NCBI GenBank assembly: GCA_026415505.1 | Contig: JAOAGY010000021.1 | Span: 28,885-92,884, forward strand | Source: Chlorobiota bacterium | Lineage (GTDB): Bacteria; Bacteroidota; Ignavibacteria; Kapaibacteriales; NICIL-2 | Direction of reading: 5' to 3' | Length of the DNA stretch: 64,000 bases | In this document: piece by piece, positions 27,715 through 36,635 of the stretch | How positions within the stretch are numbered: position 1 is the stretch's first letter | Layout of the letters: each line of letters starts with the position of its first letter | Notes under the pieces: generated by a model | Told to the model about the DNA's origin: nothing | Database searches by the model: none | What the model saw: only the letters and a program-made list of their open reading frames with translations | Program-made: the position numbers and the translations under genes

Positions 27715-29289
27715 ATGAAACGTCGAGAATTCTTGCACCGTTCGACAACCGGACTCGCACTTGCGACACTCGGCACCGCATTCGGCGGTGTCCGGCTGCG
27801 TGCACTGGCAGCCTCGCCGACACTGCGCGCATGGCGACAATTGACCGGCGCCAGCGATCGCGTCTTCGTCCTCATCCAGCTCACCGGCGGTAACGACGGA
27901 CTCAACACCATCGTGCCGATCGAAAATCCACTCTACTACCAAGCACGCCCGACGCTGGCGATTCCGAAAAACCAGACGCTGCATCTGACCGACACGCTCG
28001 GCTGGCATCCGGCGCTCGATGGCTTCCGACAACTGTTCAGCGAGGGACGACTCTCGATCGTGCAGAACGTCACGTATCCCAACCCGGACCGCTCGCATTT
28101 CCGGGGAACGGACATTTGGCTGACGGCAACCGACAGCGACGTGTTCAAAAGCAGCGGTTGGGTGGGACGTTTTCTCGAAACACTTGCGCCGGATTTTCCC
28201 GAACGGCTTCCCGACGAACCTCTTGCGGTGCAGATCGGCACGACCCAATCGCTCGGATTCCAAGGCGAACGCGGTTCGATCGGCATCACGTTCCGCGACC
28301 CGGAAACATTTTACTCGCTCGTGGACCAACAGAACACTGGCACTCTCTACGATCCAGCACCGGAGACGGTCGGCGGCAATGAACTGGAATTCGTTCGCAC
28401 AGTCGAGCTATCGTCACAGGTGTACTCTCGAGCAGTCAAGAATGCTGCCGATCGCCAAAAAACGAACACCGTGACCTATCCCGCCGACAATCAGCTCGCA
28501 CAGAGTTTGCGGATCGTCGCTCGCTTGATCGCCGGCGGACTTTCGACGAAATTTTACCTGGTCAGTATCGGAGGCAATACATTCGATACGCACATCAATC
28601 AAGGCACACTCACCGGTATTCATCCGCAATTGCTCCGGCAGCTCGGCGACGCGGTGAAGCTCTTTTTGGACGACTGCCGCGGACTCGGCATCGCCGATCG
28701 CGTCGTCGGGATGACGTTCTCCGAATTCGGTCGTCGCGTGATGGAAAACGGCAGCCGCGGTACCGATCACGGCACAGCAGCACCACTTTTCGTCTTCGGC
28801 GAACAAATCATCGGGGGACAAATTTTGGGTCACGACCCTGACCTGGTCAATCTCGACAATCGCGGCGATCTGCTGATGGAGTTCGATTACCGCCAGGTGT
28901 ATGCTGCTGCGCTCTTGCAGTGGTTCGGTGCGCCGATGAACACGATGCAATCGGTCCTGCTCCGCCAGTTCGCTGCACTGCCGCTGTACCAACAAGTAAG
29001 CTCGGTCGAACCGTGGGAAGATGCAGCACTGGTGCAATCGCTTGCGATAACGCCGAACCCGTGCACGACACAAGCGACAGTGTCGTTTCTGCTGCCGGCA
29101 GCAGCTCGCCTCGCCGTGACCATCCACGACATCCGAGGGAGAACACTCCTCGCACTCGATTGCGGCGAGCGCCCTGCTGGCGCAGGAACTGCAACACTGG
29201 CGACCGATCGGCTGCCGAGTGGAACGTACTTTGTCCAGCTCCACGCTGGGCAGCGCCGAGCGATGAAGGCACTGTTCGTCGAGCATTGA
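27715..29289 (+). CDS. DUF1501 family protein, Tat signal plus T9SS sorting domain
   Basis: This 524-residue protein is related to the alkaline-phosphatase/sulfatase fold. The N-terminus KRREFLHRSTTGLALATLG is a convincing twin-arginine signal. The body (about 40-420) carries the DUF1501 blocks VLIQLTGGNDGLNTIVP, GWHPALDGFRQLF, SHFRGTDIWLT, VGMTFSEFGRRVMENGS and TDHGTAAPLFVFG; the Asp and His in those blocks could bind metal. The last roughly 80 residues are a T9SS sorting domain (ITPNPCTTQA, DIRGRTLLAL, PSGTYFVQL). A Tat signal with a T9SS tail implies folding with a cofactor in the cytoplasm before outer-membrane export. A GGAGG ribosome site precedes the ATG. Reaction unknown. Confidence 0.86.
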   Translation: MKRREFLHRSTTGLALATLGTAFGGVRLRALAASPTLRAWRQLTGASDRVFVLIQLTGGNDGLNTIVPIENPLYYQARPTLAIPKNQTLHLTDTLGWHPALDGFRQLFSEGRLSIVQNVTYPNPDRSHFRGTDIWLTATDSDVFKSSGWVGRFLETLAPDFPERLPDEPLAVQIGTTQSLGFQGERGSIGITFRDPETFYSLVDQQNTGTLYDPAPETVGGNELEFVRTVELSSQVYSRAVKNAADRQKTNTVTYPADNQLAQSLRIVARLIAGGLSTKFYLVSIGGNTFDTHINQGTLTGIHPQLLRQLGDAVKLFLDDCRGLGIADRVVGMTFSEFGRRVMENGSRGTDHGTAAPLFVFGEQIIGGQILGHDPDLVNLDNRGDLLMEFDYRQVYAAALLQWFGAPMNTMQSVLLRQFAALPLYQQVSSVEPWEDAALVQSLAITPNPCTTQATVSFLLPAAARLAVTIHDIRGRTLLALDCGERPAGAGTATLATDRLPSGTYFVQLHAGQRRAMKALFVEH

Positions 29290-29319
29290 GTTTCACGATT
29301 TCAAAAAATGGGTGAAACT
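29289..29319 (+). other. Inverted repeat after the DUF1501 stop
   Basis: AGTTTCAC and GTGAAACT form a perfect 8-bp stem around a 15-base A/T-rich loop, starting at the stop codon of the DUF1501 gene. No run of T follows, so it is a weak candidate for a terminator or an operator upstream of the small barrel gene. Confidence 0.35.
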
Positions 29320-29337
29320 TCCGCATACTCGAGCGCG

Positions 29338-29345
29338 TATTTTCG
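29338..29345 (+). promoter_or_regulatory. Putative -7 element for the small barrel gene
   Basis: TATTTTCG fits TAnnTTTG with one change and lies 56 bases before the start. A 7-bp hairpin (CCGTCCC at 29348 with GGGACGG ending at 29367) would lie at the very 5' end of the message. Confidence 0.42.
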
Positions 29346-29401
29346 CCCCGTCCCGCTTGTGGGACGGTCGGTAATGTTCAACCATTTTCGAGGGACGTTT
29401 T

Positions 29402-29884
29402 ATGAAAACGTTCGTTTCTGCTTTGGCAGCAGCAATGGTGCTCGCTGCATCGAGTGCATTCGCGCAAGCTCCGAACGGACAGTTCGGCATCGGGTTGGCG
29501 TTGGGAACAGGGTCGGGAGCACAGTTCACCTACGCAATCAACCCGAATGTTCATATCGGGGCGCGGCTTGGATTTCAAAGCACCAGTGTAAGCGGTGCAT
29601 CTCAATCTGTCTTCGTTTTCGGACCGTTTTTCCGCTACCTTCTGACCACCAGCGGAGTGACGCCGTACCTGCTCGGCGAATTCGAATACGCAAGTCAAAG
29701 TACGGGCGGGGCGAGTACCTCGACGACTTCGCTCTTCCTCGGCGGTGGCGTGGGATACTACTGGAATGCGACGTTCGGCGTCAGGGGCGAAATCTATCTG
29801 CTCAACTTGGGTCTCGATCCGTCTTCGACGACGTTCTCGATCGTGCCAGCACGCATCGGCATTGACTGGTTCTTCGGTCGGTAA
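29402..29884 (+). CDS. Small outer-membrane beta-barrel protein
   Basis: This 160-residue protein has a clean signal peptide (MKTFVSALAAAMVLAASSAFAQ, cut after AFA). About eight amphipathic strands follow (FGIGLALGTG, VHIGARLGFQS, GVTPYLLGEFEYAS, SLFLGGGVGYYW, FGVRGEIYLLNL), and it ends IGIDWFFGR. This is the size and pattern of 8-strand barrels such as OmpX/OmpW or the OMP_b-brl group; no precise family or ligand is recognised. It has its own leader with a 5' hairpin and a strong intrinsic terminator just after the stop, so it is a single-gene unit and perhaps highly expressed. The ribosome site is GAGGGACG, as in the other barrel gene. Confidence 0.75.
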   Translation: MKTFVSALAAAMVLAASSAFAQAPNGQFGIGLALGTGSGAQFTYAINPNVHIGARLGFQSTSVSGASQSVFVFGPFFRYLLTTSGVTPYLLGEFEYASQSTGGASTSTTSLFLGGGVGYYWNATFGVRGEIYLLNLGLDPSSTTFSIVPARIGIDWFFGR

Positions 29885-29904
29885 ACCGTCGCAGTGCGAT
29901 GAAC

Positions 29905-29943
29905 GCGGCGCTGCCCGATCGCGCGTGCAGCGCCGCTTTTTTT
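29905..29943 (+). terminator. Intrinsic terminator after the small barrel gene
   Basis: The perfect 10-bp stem GCGGCGCTGC/GCAGCGCCGC with a 12-base loop is followed by seven T, 21 bases after the stop. It fits the plus strand only and abuts the stop codon of the opposing lipoprotein gene. Confidence 0.92.
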
Positions 29944-31943
29944 CAGGGCTCTTGCACGATGAAGAAGTTGTAGCCAGCAGAGGCAGTGCCGTAGAAGATC
30001 GCCGTGTACGCCTTGCCGAGCGTGAAGCTGACCGAACCATCGGGACGGAGCAGTTCCTTCGGCGGCGAGTCCGACGTACCGAAAACGAGATTGATGCGCT
30101 GCACGCGGTCCATCTCGATCGGACGTGAAGCGAAACCGAACGCGAGCCGATCGGCAAAAATGTTCGAATCCCACTGGTCGAGCGAGACGAGCTGATCGCG
30201 CGCCATCCGCAGTGTTGCGACATCCGGCGCTGCATTGATGCACCGCACACGCGCCACAAAGCTGGTCGGCTGCAGCGAACTGCTGTCGAGCACAATGAGC
30301 GTCGGAGAGTGCCCGCTGCCTGCTGCAACGATCGTTACCACACGCGATGGATCGAACGTCAACACGCGCTGGGTGCCACCGATGGTGATCGCGTGTGTTC
30401 CCGCTGGCAGAACCGTCGCCACAAGATTGGCTGGCGCCAGTCCCGTGCGTTGGACGATACCTTCGACGCTGCACGCTATCAGTTCTCGATCGGCGACAGC
30501 ACTGATCATTTGCACGTAGGCACCCGGATCGAGCGGCACGATCGGACCACTCGGCACATCGTCTGCAATCGTGTACAGTTGCGTGTTGCCGGCAACGTCG
30601 TTTGCCACAACGAGCGTGTATTGCTGCGATGGTTGTGCGGTATCCACCGCCAGTGCGACGATTCGTTCGGGCACGCCGCCTCGCACGATCAGCGGCATTG
30701 TACCCGCGGGCAATCGTACCGCTTGGCTGAGTTCTCCGTCGCCGAGTGCGCTCGCCAAATTCTCGCCGTTGTGGTATCTGCCGCGTGCATCGAGCCGGGC
30801 ACCCAAAAACGCCGTCACCGCGTTGCCCGAACCGGTCGCATTGAGAACGCGCCACTCGCTCGAATCCGCTGGTATCGCCGTTCGATCTTTGACGATCACC
30901 GCAAGTCGCGATGCCGGTGCACCGAAGTTGGGCGCATCGAGCACGACGACGGTGTACCGATAACCGACCTCCAACGAGATCGGCTGGGCGTCTTGCAGAA
31001 TCCCGTTCGAGTAGAGAGCGATCGTATCGCTGAGGGCGTCGGTGCAAGCGGGAATCGCTCGGTAATCGCTGACGAGCTGTCCGCCTCCATTGCGAGCGAC
31101 CACACCGACCGACGCGATGCGAATGCTGTCGAAACTATAGCGCGAAATGTTCACCCACCGAAGCTGGGCTGTGCGTTCGGTCAGCGGCACAGGAGCAAGC
31201 TCGACGAATGCGTTCGGCGTCGGATCGAGTTCGTCGAGCAAAAACACGCGCACATCGCTCGTACTGCCGGCGACGATGAGCGTCGCAAATCGCCGATCGC
31301 CGACCCTGCCACGAACGATCGCAACAGGCGTGGTACCGACGAGCACCGATACGACCACATCCCCAGCCGGTATATCGCGCGGCGTACCACTGCTGCGGAA
31401 CGTTTGCCGGTCGAAGAGTTCTCCGCTGGGACACCCCAGCCGAAGCTCGACGGTTACGGTCGAATCCGGCAACGCACAGAGAAACCGAAGCTGCGCCCGT
31501 CCTGGCAGCGGCAACGGCGAAGGATTGGTCACCAGACGCACGAGCGTGTCGGCTCCGTTCTGCCGACCGCTACCGAGCGGCGACGGTAGCAACACCATCG
31601 TTTCGGTCGTTCGTTTGGTAAAGCGCGTTCGCGCGAGTGCATCCTTTGCGATGCGCCCGTTTGCGTCGAGCACGCGCACGTATGCCGAGTCCGACGGCGA
31701 GGCAACCAACGGGCTGGCGGACATCGGCGCAACCAGCGGAGTTCGCGACTCGGCGACGACAGCGTCGAGCTGGAGCGCATAGTGCTGCCCGTTCGACGCA
31801 AGATTGACCAACCGCACCATGATGCTGTCGGCATCCGGTGGCGGCGAGACCAAGTCCCACGACTCTTTTTCGCATCCGAGCAGCGTTGCAGCGAGCAACG
31901 TCGCGAGCGTTCGATGCACGATCGTCTTGGCTTTCATACGCAT
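29943..31943 (-). CDS. Large lipoprotein with DUF4397-like repeats
   Basis: This 666-residue protein has a lipoprotein signal with lipobox LLGC (C24), followed by EKES, so it should be anchored in a membrane facing the periplasm or the cell surface. The rest is a string of beta domains that each start with an R-x-(V/I/L)-N pattern (MVRLVNLAS, LRWVNISR, RVLNATGS, VRCINAAPD). This loosely resembles DUF4397, a repeat of surface lipoproteins. No catalytic motif is visible. The last segment holds VNLVFGTSD and a G-K-A-Y-T strand. It is divergent from prfA and faces the small barrel gene. Function unknown; a surface structural or binding role is a guess. Confidence 0.7.
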   Translation of the reverse strand: MRMKAKTIVHRTLATLLAATLLGCEKESWDLVSPPPDADSIMVRLVNLASNGQHYALQLDAVVAESRTPLVAPMSASPLVASPSDSAYVRVLDANGRIAKDALARTRFTKRTTETMVLLPSPLGSGRQNGADTLVRLVTNPSPLPLPGRAQLRFLCALPDSTVTVELRLGCPSGELFDRQTFRSSGTPRDIPAGDVVVSVLVGTTPVAIVRGRVGDRRFATLIVAGSTSDVRVFLLDELDPTPNAFVELAPVPLTERTAQLRWVNISRYSFDSIRIASVGVVARNGGGQLVSDYRAIPACTDALSDTIALYSNGILQDAQPISLEVGYRYTVVVLDAPNFGAPASRLAVIVKDRTAIPADSSEWRVLNATGSGNAVTAFLGARLDARGRYHNGENLASALGDGELSQAVRLPAGTMPLIVRGGVPERIVALAVDTAQPSQQYTLVVANDVAGNTQLYTIADDVPSGPIVPLDPGAYVQMISAVADRELIACSVEGIVQRTGLAPANLVATVLPAGTHAITIGGTQRVLTFDPSRVVTIVAAGSGHSPTLIVLDSSSLQPTSFVARVRCINAAPDVATLRMARDQLVSLDQWDSNIFADRLAFGFASRPIEMDRVQRINLVFGTSDSPPKELLRPDGSVSFTLGKAYTAIFYGTASAGYNFFIVQEP

Positions 31944-31985
31944 GCCATTGACGAACGAAGCGCCGCTTGCGCTTGCAGGGGGCGC

Positions 31986-31993
31986 TAATTTTG
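31986..31993 (+). promoter_or_regulatory. Putative -7 element for prfA
   Basis: TAATTTTG is a perfect TAnnTTTG match and lies 24 bases before the prfA ATG. TTG triplets lie at a plausible -33 distance. It would drive the prfA-trpS-GT-C-FAH set. Confidence 0.52.
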
Positions 31994-32017
31994 CGGTCGT
32001 TATCGTTTTCTGGCTGC

Positions 32018-33112
32018 ATGGAAGAGAAAATTCGCGGTATCATCGAGCGTTTCCGGTCGGTCGAGGCATTGCTGAGCGATCCCGACGTGATCACCGATCA
32101 GCAGCGCTACCGTGCTGTCGGGCGCGAATACAAAACGCTCCAGCCGATCGCCGAGGAAGGTCAACACTACCTTCGACTGCTCGATCAACTGCAGCAAGCT
32201 CGCAGCCTGACGACCGATCCCGACGTCGAACCGGAGCTTCGCGAGCTTGCCTACGACGACATTCGCCGCCTCGAAGCTGAACTGGATCAATCCGAAGAGC
32301 GCTTGAAGGTTCTGCTTCTACCGAAAGACCCCACCGACGCGAAAAACTGCATCGTCGAAATCCGCGCGGGCACTGGTGGCGAAGAGGCTGCTCTCTTCGC
32401 GGGCGATCTGCTGCGCATGTACACACGGTTTGCCGAACGCAAAGGCTGGAACGTTGCGCTGCTCGATTACACCGAAAGCGACCTGGGCGGCTTCAAGGAA
32501 GTCTCGCTCGCCGTCGAAGGCGAGGGCGCCTATGGCATGCTCAAGTACGAAAGCGGCGTTCACCGCGTCCAGCGCGTGCCGGAAACCGAAGCCAGCGGAC
32601 GCATCCATACTTCGGCTGCAACGGTGGCTGTTTTTCCCGAACTCGACGACGACATCGAAATCGAAATTCGTCCGGAAGACATCGAGCTGGAAACGTTCCG
32701 GTCCGGCGGCAAAGGCGGGCAGAACGTCAACAAAGTCGAAACTGCAGTTCGTCTCCGCCACATTCCCACCGGAGTCGTCGTCGCTTGTCAGCAAGAGCGC
32801 TCGCAACACGCTAACCGCGAACGCGCAATGAAAATGCTCAAAGCCAAGCTCTACCAGATGGAGCGCGAGCGGCAGGAGCAATCGCTATCGCAAGCACGTC
32901 GTCAGATGGTCAAAAGCGGCGACCGCTCGGACAAAATCCGCACGTACAACTTCCCGCAAAATCGCGTCACCGATCATCGGCTCGACGGCGAGGAAAAGAA
33001 CTACGCGCTGCAGCAGATCATCGACGGCGAACTCGACCTGCTCATCGAACGTTTGCGACTGCACGAACAAGCCGAACTGTTGCACCAATCATCCGGGCAG
33101 ACAGCATCATGA
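32018..33112 (+). CDS. prfA: Peptide chain release factor 1
   Basis: This 364-residue factor reads UAA and UAG stop codons and triggers peptide release. The GGQ motif is at 233-235 ([18 protein letters not shown]) and the stop-codon-reading PxT motif is PET at 188-190 within [14 protein letters not shown]. The position that carries SPF in release factor 2 is therefore PxT, which assigns RF1. The frame runs 17 codons further upstream, but this ATG matches the family start ([12 protein letters not shown]) and lies just behind the promoter-like box. Its stop overlaps the trpS start by 4 bases (ATGA). Confidence 0.95.
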   Translation: MEEKIRGIIERFRSVEALLSDPDVITDQQRYRAVGREYKTLQPIAEEGQHYLRLLDQLQQARSLTTDPDVEPELRELAYDDIRRLEAELDQSEERLKVLLLPKDPTDAKNCIVEIRAGTGGEEAALFAGDLLRMYTRFAERKGWNVALLDYTESDLGGFKEVSLAVEGEGAYGMLKYESGVHRVQRVPETEASGRIHTSAATVAVFPELDDDIEIEIRPEDIELETFRSGGKGGQNVNKVETAVRLRHIPTGVVVACQQERSQHANRERAMKMLKAKLYQMERERQEQSLSQARRQMVKSGDRSDKIRTYNFPQNRVTDHRLDGEEKNYALQQIIDGELDLLIERLRLHEQAELLHQSSGQTAS

Positions 33113-34122
33113 GCAATACGGCGAAGCGTCCGGTTATCTTCAGCGGCATTCAACCTTCCGGCGATCTCACACTCGGTCACATTGCAGGCGCGCTTCGCAA
33201 CTGGGTCGCGCTCCAGCACGATTACGACTGCTACTTCTGCGTGGTGGATTTGCACGCGATCACCGTGCGGCAACAGCCGGCGAAACTGCGCCGATGGACA
33301 CTCGATTGCGCCGCGATGTACTTGGCTGCCGGCATCGAGCCGACCAGTGCGACCATCTTCGTGCAATCGCACGTTCCCGCTCATGCCGAGCTGGCATGGG
33401 TTCTGAGCACGTTCACCGGCTTCGGCGAAGCCAGCCGCATGACACAGTTCAAAGAGAAATCCGAGCAGCATGCACAGAACGTCAACGTCGGTTTGTTCGC
33501 CTACCCCATTTTGATGGCTGCCGACATTCTGCTGTATCAAACCGATCTCGTGCCGGTCGGCGAGGACCAAAAACAGCACTTGGAACTGACGCGCGATCTT
33601 GCGCAGCGCTTCAACAACGCGTACTCGCCGACGTTCACTGTGCCCGAACCGTACATTCCCCGCTACGGCGCGCGGCTGATGAGTTTGCAAGACCCGCGCA
33701 AAAAAATGTCCAAGTCCGATCCGAACCACAATGCGACGATTTTCCTCGTCGACGACAACGACGCCATCCGACGGAAAATCCAGCGCGCAGTGACCGATTC
33801 GGGCACGACGATCGAGTACGACCCAGAGCGGCGCCCCGGTATATCGAACCTCGTGGAGATGTATCACTTGGCAACCGACGAGCCGATCGAAGCGATCGTC
33901 GAGCGTTTTCGGGATGCTTCGTATGCGGCATTCAAAGCAGCCGTCGCCGATGCGCTCGTCGCGTACATCGAGCCAGTGCGCACGCGGTTTCTGGAAATTC
34001 GCGCCGACGAAGGTCATCTGGCATCGCTCCTTGTCGCCGGCGCCGAACGCGCTGCTCGCGTCGCAGAGCGCACCTTGCGCAAGGTGTATCGCAAGGTCGG
34101 TTTCTGGTCGCCGAAAGATTGA
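33109..34122 (+). CDS. trpS: Tryptophanyl-tRNA synthetase
   Basis: This 337-residue class I synthetase charges tRNA-Trp. The HIGH-type motif is TLGHIAG (21-27, in [17 protein letters not shown]) and KMSKS is exact at 199-203. Other family blocks are [31 protein letters not shown] and the C-terminal helical domain. Length is normal. It overlaps prfA by 4 bases upstream and precedes the membrane glycosyltransferase by 3 bases, so the message is continuous. Confidence 0.97.
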   Translation: MSNTAKRPVIFSGIQPSGDLTLGHIAGALRNWVALQHDYDCYFCVVDLHAITVRQQPAKLRRWTLDCAAMYLAAGIEPTSATIFVQSHVPAHAELAWVLSTFTGFGEASRMTQFKEKSEQHAQNVNVGLFAYPILMAADILLYQTDLVPVGEDQKQHLELTRDLAQRFNNAYSPTFTVPEPYIPRYGARLMSLQDPRKKMSKSDPNHNATIFLVDDNDAIRRKIQRAVTDSGTTIEYDPERRPGISNLVEMYHLATDEPIEAIVERFRDASYAAFKAAVADALVAYIEPVRTRFLEIRADEGHLASLLVAGAERAARVAERTLRKVYRKVGFWSPKD

Positions 34123-34125
34123 CCG

Positions 34126-35649
34126 ATGTCGTCCCACCCGACAGCACTTTCCACGACACGGCGCATCCGATGGATCGTCGTCGGTACTGTTGCCCTGCTA
34201 TCGGCTGCAGTGCTCGTTGCACTGCCGATGTACCACGACCACGCCATCTATTGGCGCGGCGGGGAGCTGCTATCGAGCGGCGGCAAGCTGGCTGACGATT
34301 ACCTGGTCAAGCAGCCGGCGATCTACATGCTGTTTGCCGCAGCACGAGCGCTTTTCGGCGAGCATGAATGGAGCTATCGGCTGCTCGATGCCATCGTGCA
34401 AATCGCGACGGCAGCAGTGCTCGCACGCATCGGCAGTCGGTTCGGCGACAGCGATCTCGGTGCAGTCGCTGCAGCCATCTATCTGGTTGCGTACAGCGCC
34501 AGTGGCTACGTCCTCGCAGCGCATCCGGAATCGTACATCGGCATCGTCGTCGGACCGCTGGCACTGTTGCATGCAACCGATGGCACACGCCGGTGGCACT
34601 GGTTCGCCGAAGGCATACTGCTGACAGCATTGGTCTGGCTGAAGGTCACGTTCGGACTCGTTGCAGTGGCGTTGCTCGCATACGACATCGTCGAACGCCG
34701 GTGGAACGGAAATCGGTGGATCGCCATTGCTGCAGGTGCAATCGTCGCAAATGCGATCGGACTTGCGCTCATCTACGACCGCATCGAATGGTCGAGCCTT
34801 CCGGCAGCGATCGAGTACGTGCACTTCTACGGCAGCTTGCCACCGCTCGGTTCAGCGGCACTCATTGCTGCATGGCACAACGTGATTCGCTCGGTAGCTG
34901 AGCATTACACGATCGCACTTGCGACATTTGCGCTCTACGGTTGGCTCGGCGTCGCCCGCCATCGCGATCGGATCGTCGCCGTGTGGATTGCGGTGTCGTT
35001 GGCACTGGCAGTGAGTATCGTCGTCGAACGGAAGTTCGGCGTCGTGCACCTGTGGCGCATGCTCCCGATGCTGGCAATCCCGATGGCTGAAGGCGCGATC
35101 GAGCTGTGGCACAAGCTCGCTGCTTTCTGGTCGAGCAACCGTCATGTGCGGCGATGGGCGGTTGCAGTTCCCGTCGTCGCAGCACTTGTGTTTCTACAGC
35201 GCTACAATGCTGCGTTCCAGCGGCACGCGCACAACGTGCTCCACCGTGAAACGCTCTGGCAAATCGCCGGTACCATCGCAAGCAATCGGCGACCGAACGA
35301 GCGCGTGCTGGTGCTTTCGGCGTGCATGAGTCAGTTGTACGTGTTTCTCCGCGAGCCACACTGGCAGCATTTTTCGACGACGCTGCCTGTCCTTGCCACT
35401 TGTGTTCCCTCTCGGTGGCGAGCGTTGTTGGAACAGGACATGCGCTCTGCCGATTGGCTCGTCGTCGGCACGCTCGATCGTGCCGAGTGGCTCTTCGGTC
35501 ACGACCGCAGTTCCCTGGAAGCGCTCCGCAGCGATTCGACGCTCTCGCACTATCTCGACGATCGCTTCGTGCCGGTGATGCTGACCGATATTGCGATCGT
35601 TTTCCATCGAAAGCAGTACGATGTCTCACACATGTCGAGGTCACGATGA
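34126..35649 (+). CDS. GT-C type membrane glycosyltransferase-like protein
   Basis: This 507-residue inner-membrane protein has roughly ten hydrophobic helices (for example IVVGTVALLSAAVLVALP, FGLVAVALLAYDIV, AVWIAVSLALAVSIVV). The first periplasmic loop holds YHDHAIYWRGGELLSSG with D38, the kind of acidic residue used by ArnT/PMT-type (GT39/GT83) enzymes that move a sugar from a polyprenyl donor. A C-terminal soluble part (about 370-507) has no recognised domain. It probably adds a sugar to a lipid or protein in the periplasm; donor and acceptor are unknown. It is tightly packed between trpS and the FAH-family gene, overlapping the latter by 4 bases, an odd partnership. Confidence 0.68.
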   Translation: MSSHPTALSTTRRIRWIVVGTVALLSAAVLVALPMYHDHAIYWRGGELLSSGGKLADDYLVKQPAIYMLFAAARALFGEHEWSYRLLDAIVQIATAAVLARIGSRFGDSDLGAVAAAIYLVAYSASGYVLAAHPESYIGIVVGPLALLHATDGTRRWHWFAEGILLTALVWLKVTFGLVAVALLAYDIVERRWNGNRWIAIAAGAIVANAIGLALIYDRIEWSSLPAAIEYVHFYGSLPPLGSAALIAAWHNVIRSVAEHYTIALATFALYGWLGVARHRDRIVAVWIAVSLALAVSIVVERKFGVVHLWRMLPMLAIPMAEGAIELWHKLAAFWSSNRHVRRWAVAVPVVAALVFLQRYNAAFQRHAHNVLHRETLWQIAGTIASNRRPNERVLVLSACMSQLYVFLREPHWQHFSTTLPVLATCVPSRWRALLEQDMRSADWLVVGTLDRAEWLFGHDRSSLEALRSDSTLSHYLDDRFVPVMLTDIAIVFHRKQYDVSHMSRSR

Positions 35650-36635
35650 AACTGGCTTGTTATCGCTCGTGCAAAGAGAATCGTTTCGCACTGGTTGTCG
35701 GCGATCGTTTGCTCGATTTGGCTGATGCCCATGCAATCGCGCGTCGTGCGGGTGTGCGGCTGTCGCTCGGGGCGATGCCCAGCGATCCGATCGCGTTTCT
35801 GCGTCTCGGCGATGCAGCGATGGACGATGCTCGCACGCTCGTCGAGCAGGCGGCATCGCTCGACTTTTCCGAGGCGTCGCTGGCACTGAGCGATGCCGAA
35901 CTGACTGCCCCGATACCGCATCCCAGCTCGCTCCGCGACGGCTACGCGTTTCGGCAACACGTCGAAGCAGCTCGTCGCAATCGCGGACTGCCGATGATTC
36001 CCGAATTCGACGAGATTCCGATTTTCTACTTCTCCAATCACCACGCCGTCACCGGTCCGGGCGATGTGCACGTTCTGTGGCGTCACTGCGAGCAACTCGA
36101 CTTCGAACTCGAATGCGCTGTCGTCATCGGCAAAGAAGGACGCAACATTCCAGCAGAACGCGCCGACGAGTTCATCGCCGGCTACATGGTCATGAACGAT
36201 TGGAGTGCACGGGCGCTCCAGATGCAGGAAATGAAGCTGAACTTGGGACCAGCCAAGGGCAAGGATTTCGCCACGTCGCTCGGTCCGTTTCTGGTGACGC
36301 GCGATGAACTGGCATCGCGACGAATCGAATCGCCCTTCGGCGAACGCTACGATCTTGCGATGATCGCACGCATCAACGGCGAAGAAGTCTCCCGAGGCAA
36401 TCTTCGTGACATGCACTGGACGTTCGCACAGATCATCGAGCGTGCCAGCTATGGCGTGACGCTCTATCCCGGCGACGTGATCGGATCGGGAACGTGCGGA
36501 ACGGGATGCTTGCTCGAACTCAACGGCAGCAAGGTCTTCGATCCCCCACGGTGGCTTGCTCCGGGCGACGTAGTCGAGTGCGAAATCGAACTGCTCGGTA
36601 CGCTGAAAAACAGAATCGTGCTCGATGCCGACTAA
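35646..36635 (+). CDS. Fumarylacetoacetate hydrolase family protein
   Basis: This 329-residue metal-dependent hydrolase or lyase belongs to the FAH superfamily. Metal ligands are seen as E154 and E156 in DFELECAVVIGKEG and D185 in VMNDWSARALQ; the next conserved block is GPAKGKDFATSLGP, then YPGDVIGSGTCGTGC. Family members cleave C-C bonds of fumarylpyruvate or fumarylacetoacetate or decarboxylate oxaloacetate. With tryptophan dioxygenase also in the window, aromatic amino-acid breakdown is a plausible context, but the substrate is not fixed. The frame is open for 108 codons upstream inside the GT-C gene; the start used (MKLACYRSCKENRFAL) matches the family N-terminus and overlaps the upstream stop by 4 bases. 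Confidence 0.85.
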   Translation: MKLACYRSCKENRFALVVGDRLLDLADAHAIARRAGVRLSLGAMPSDPIAFLRLGDAAMDDARTLVEQAASLDFSEASLALSDAELTAPIPHPSSLRDGYAFRQHVEAARRNRGLPMIPEFDEIPIFYFSNHHAVTGPGDVHVLWRHCEQLDFELECAVVIGKEGRNIPAERADEFIAGYMVMNDWSARALQMQEMKLNLGPAKGKDFATSLGPFLVTRDELASRRIESPFGERYDLAMIARINGEEVSRGNLRDMHWTFAQIIERASYGVTLYPGDVIGSGTCGTGCLLELNGSKVFDPPRWLAPGDVVECEIELLGTLKNRIVLDAD

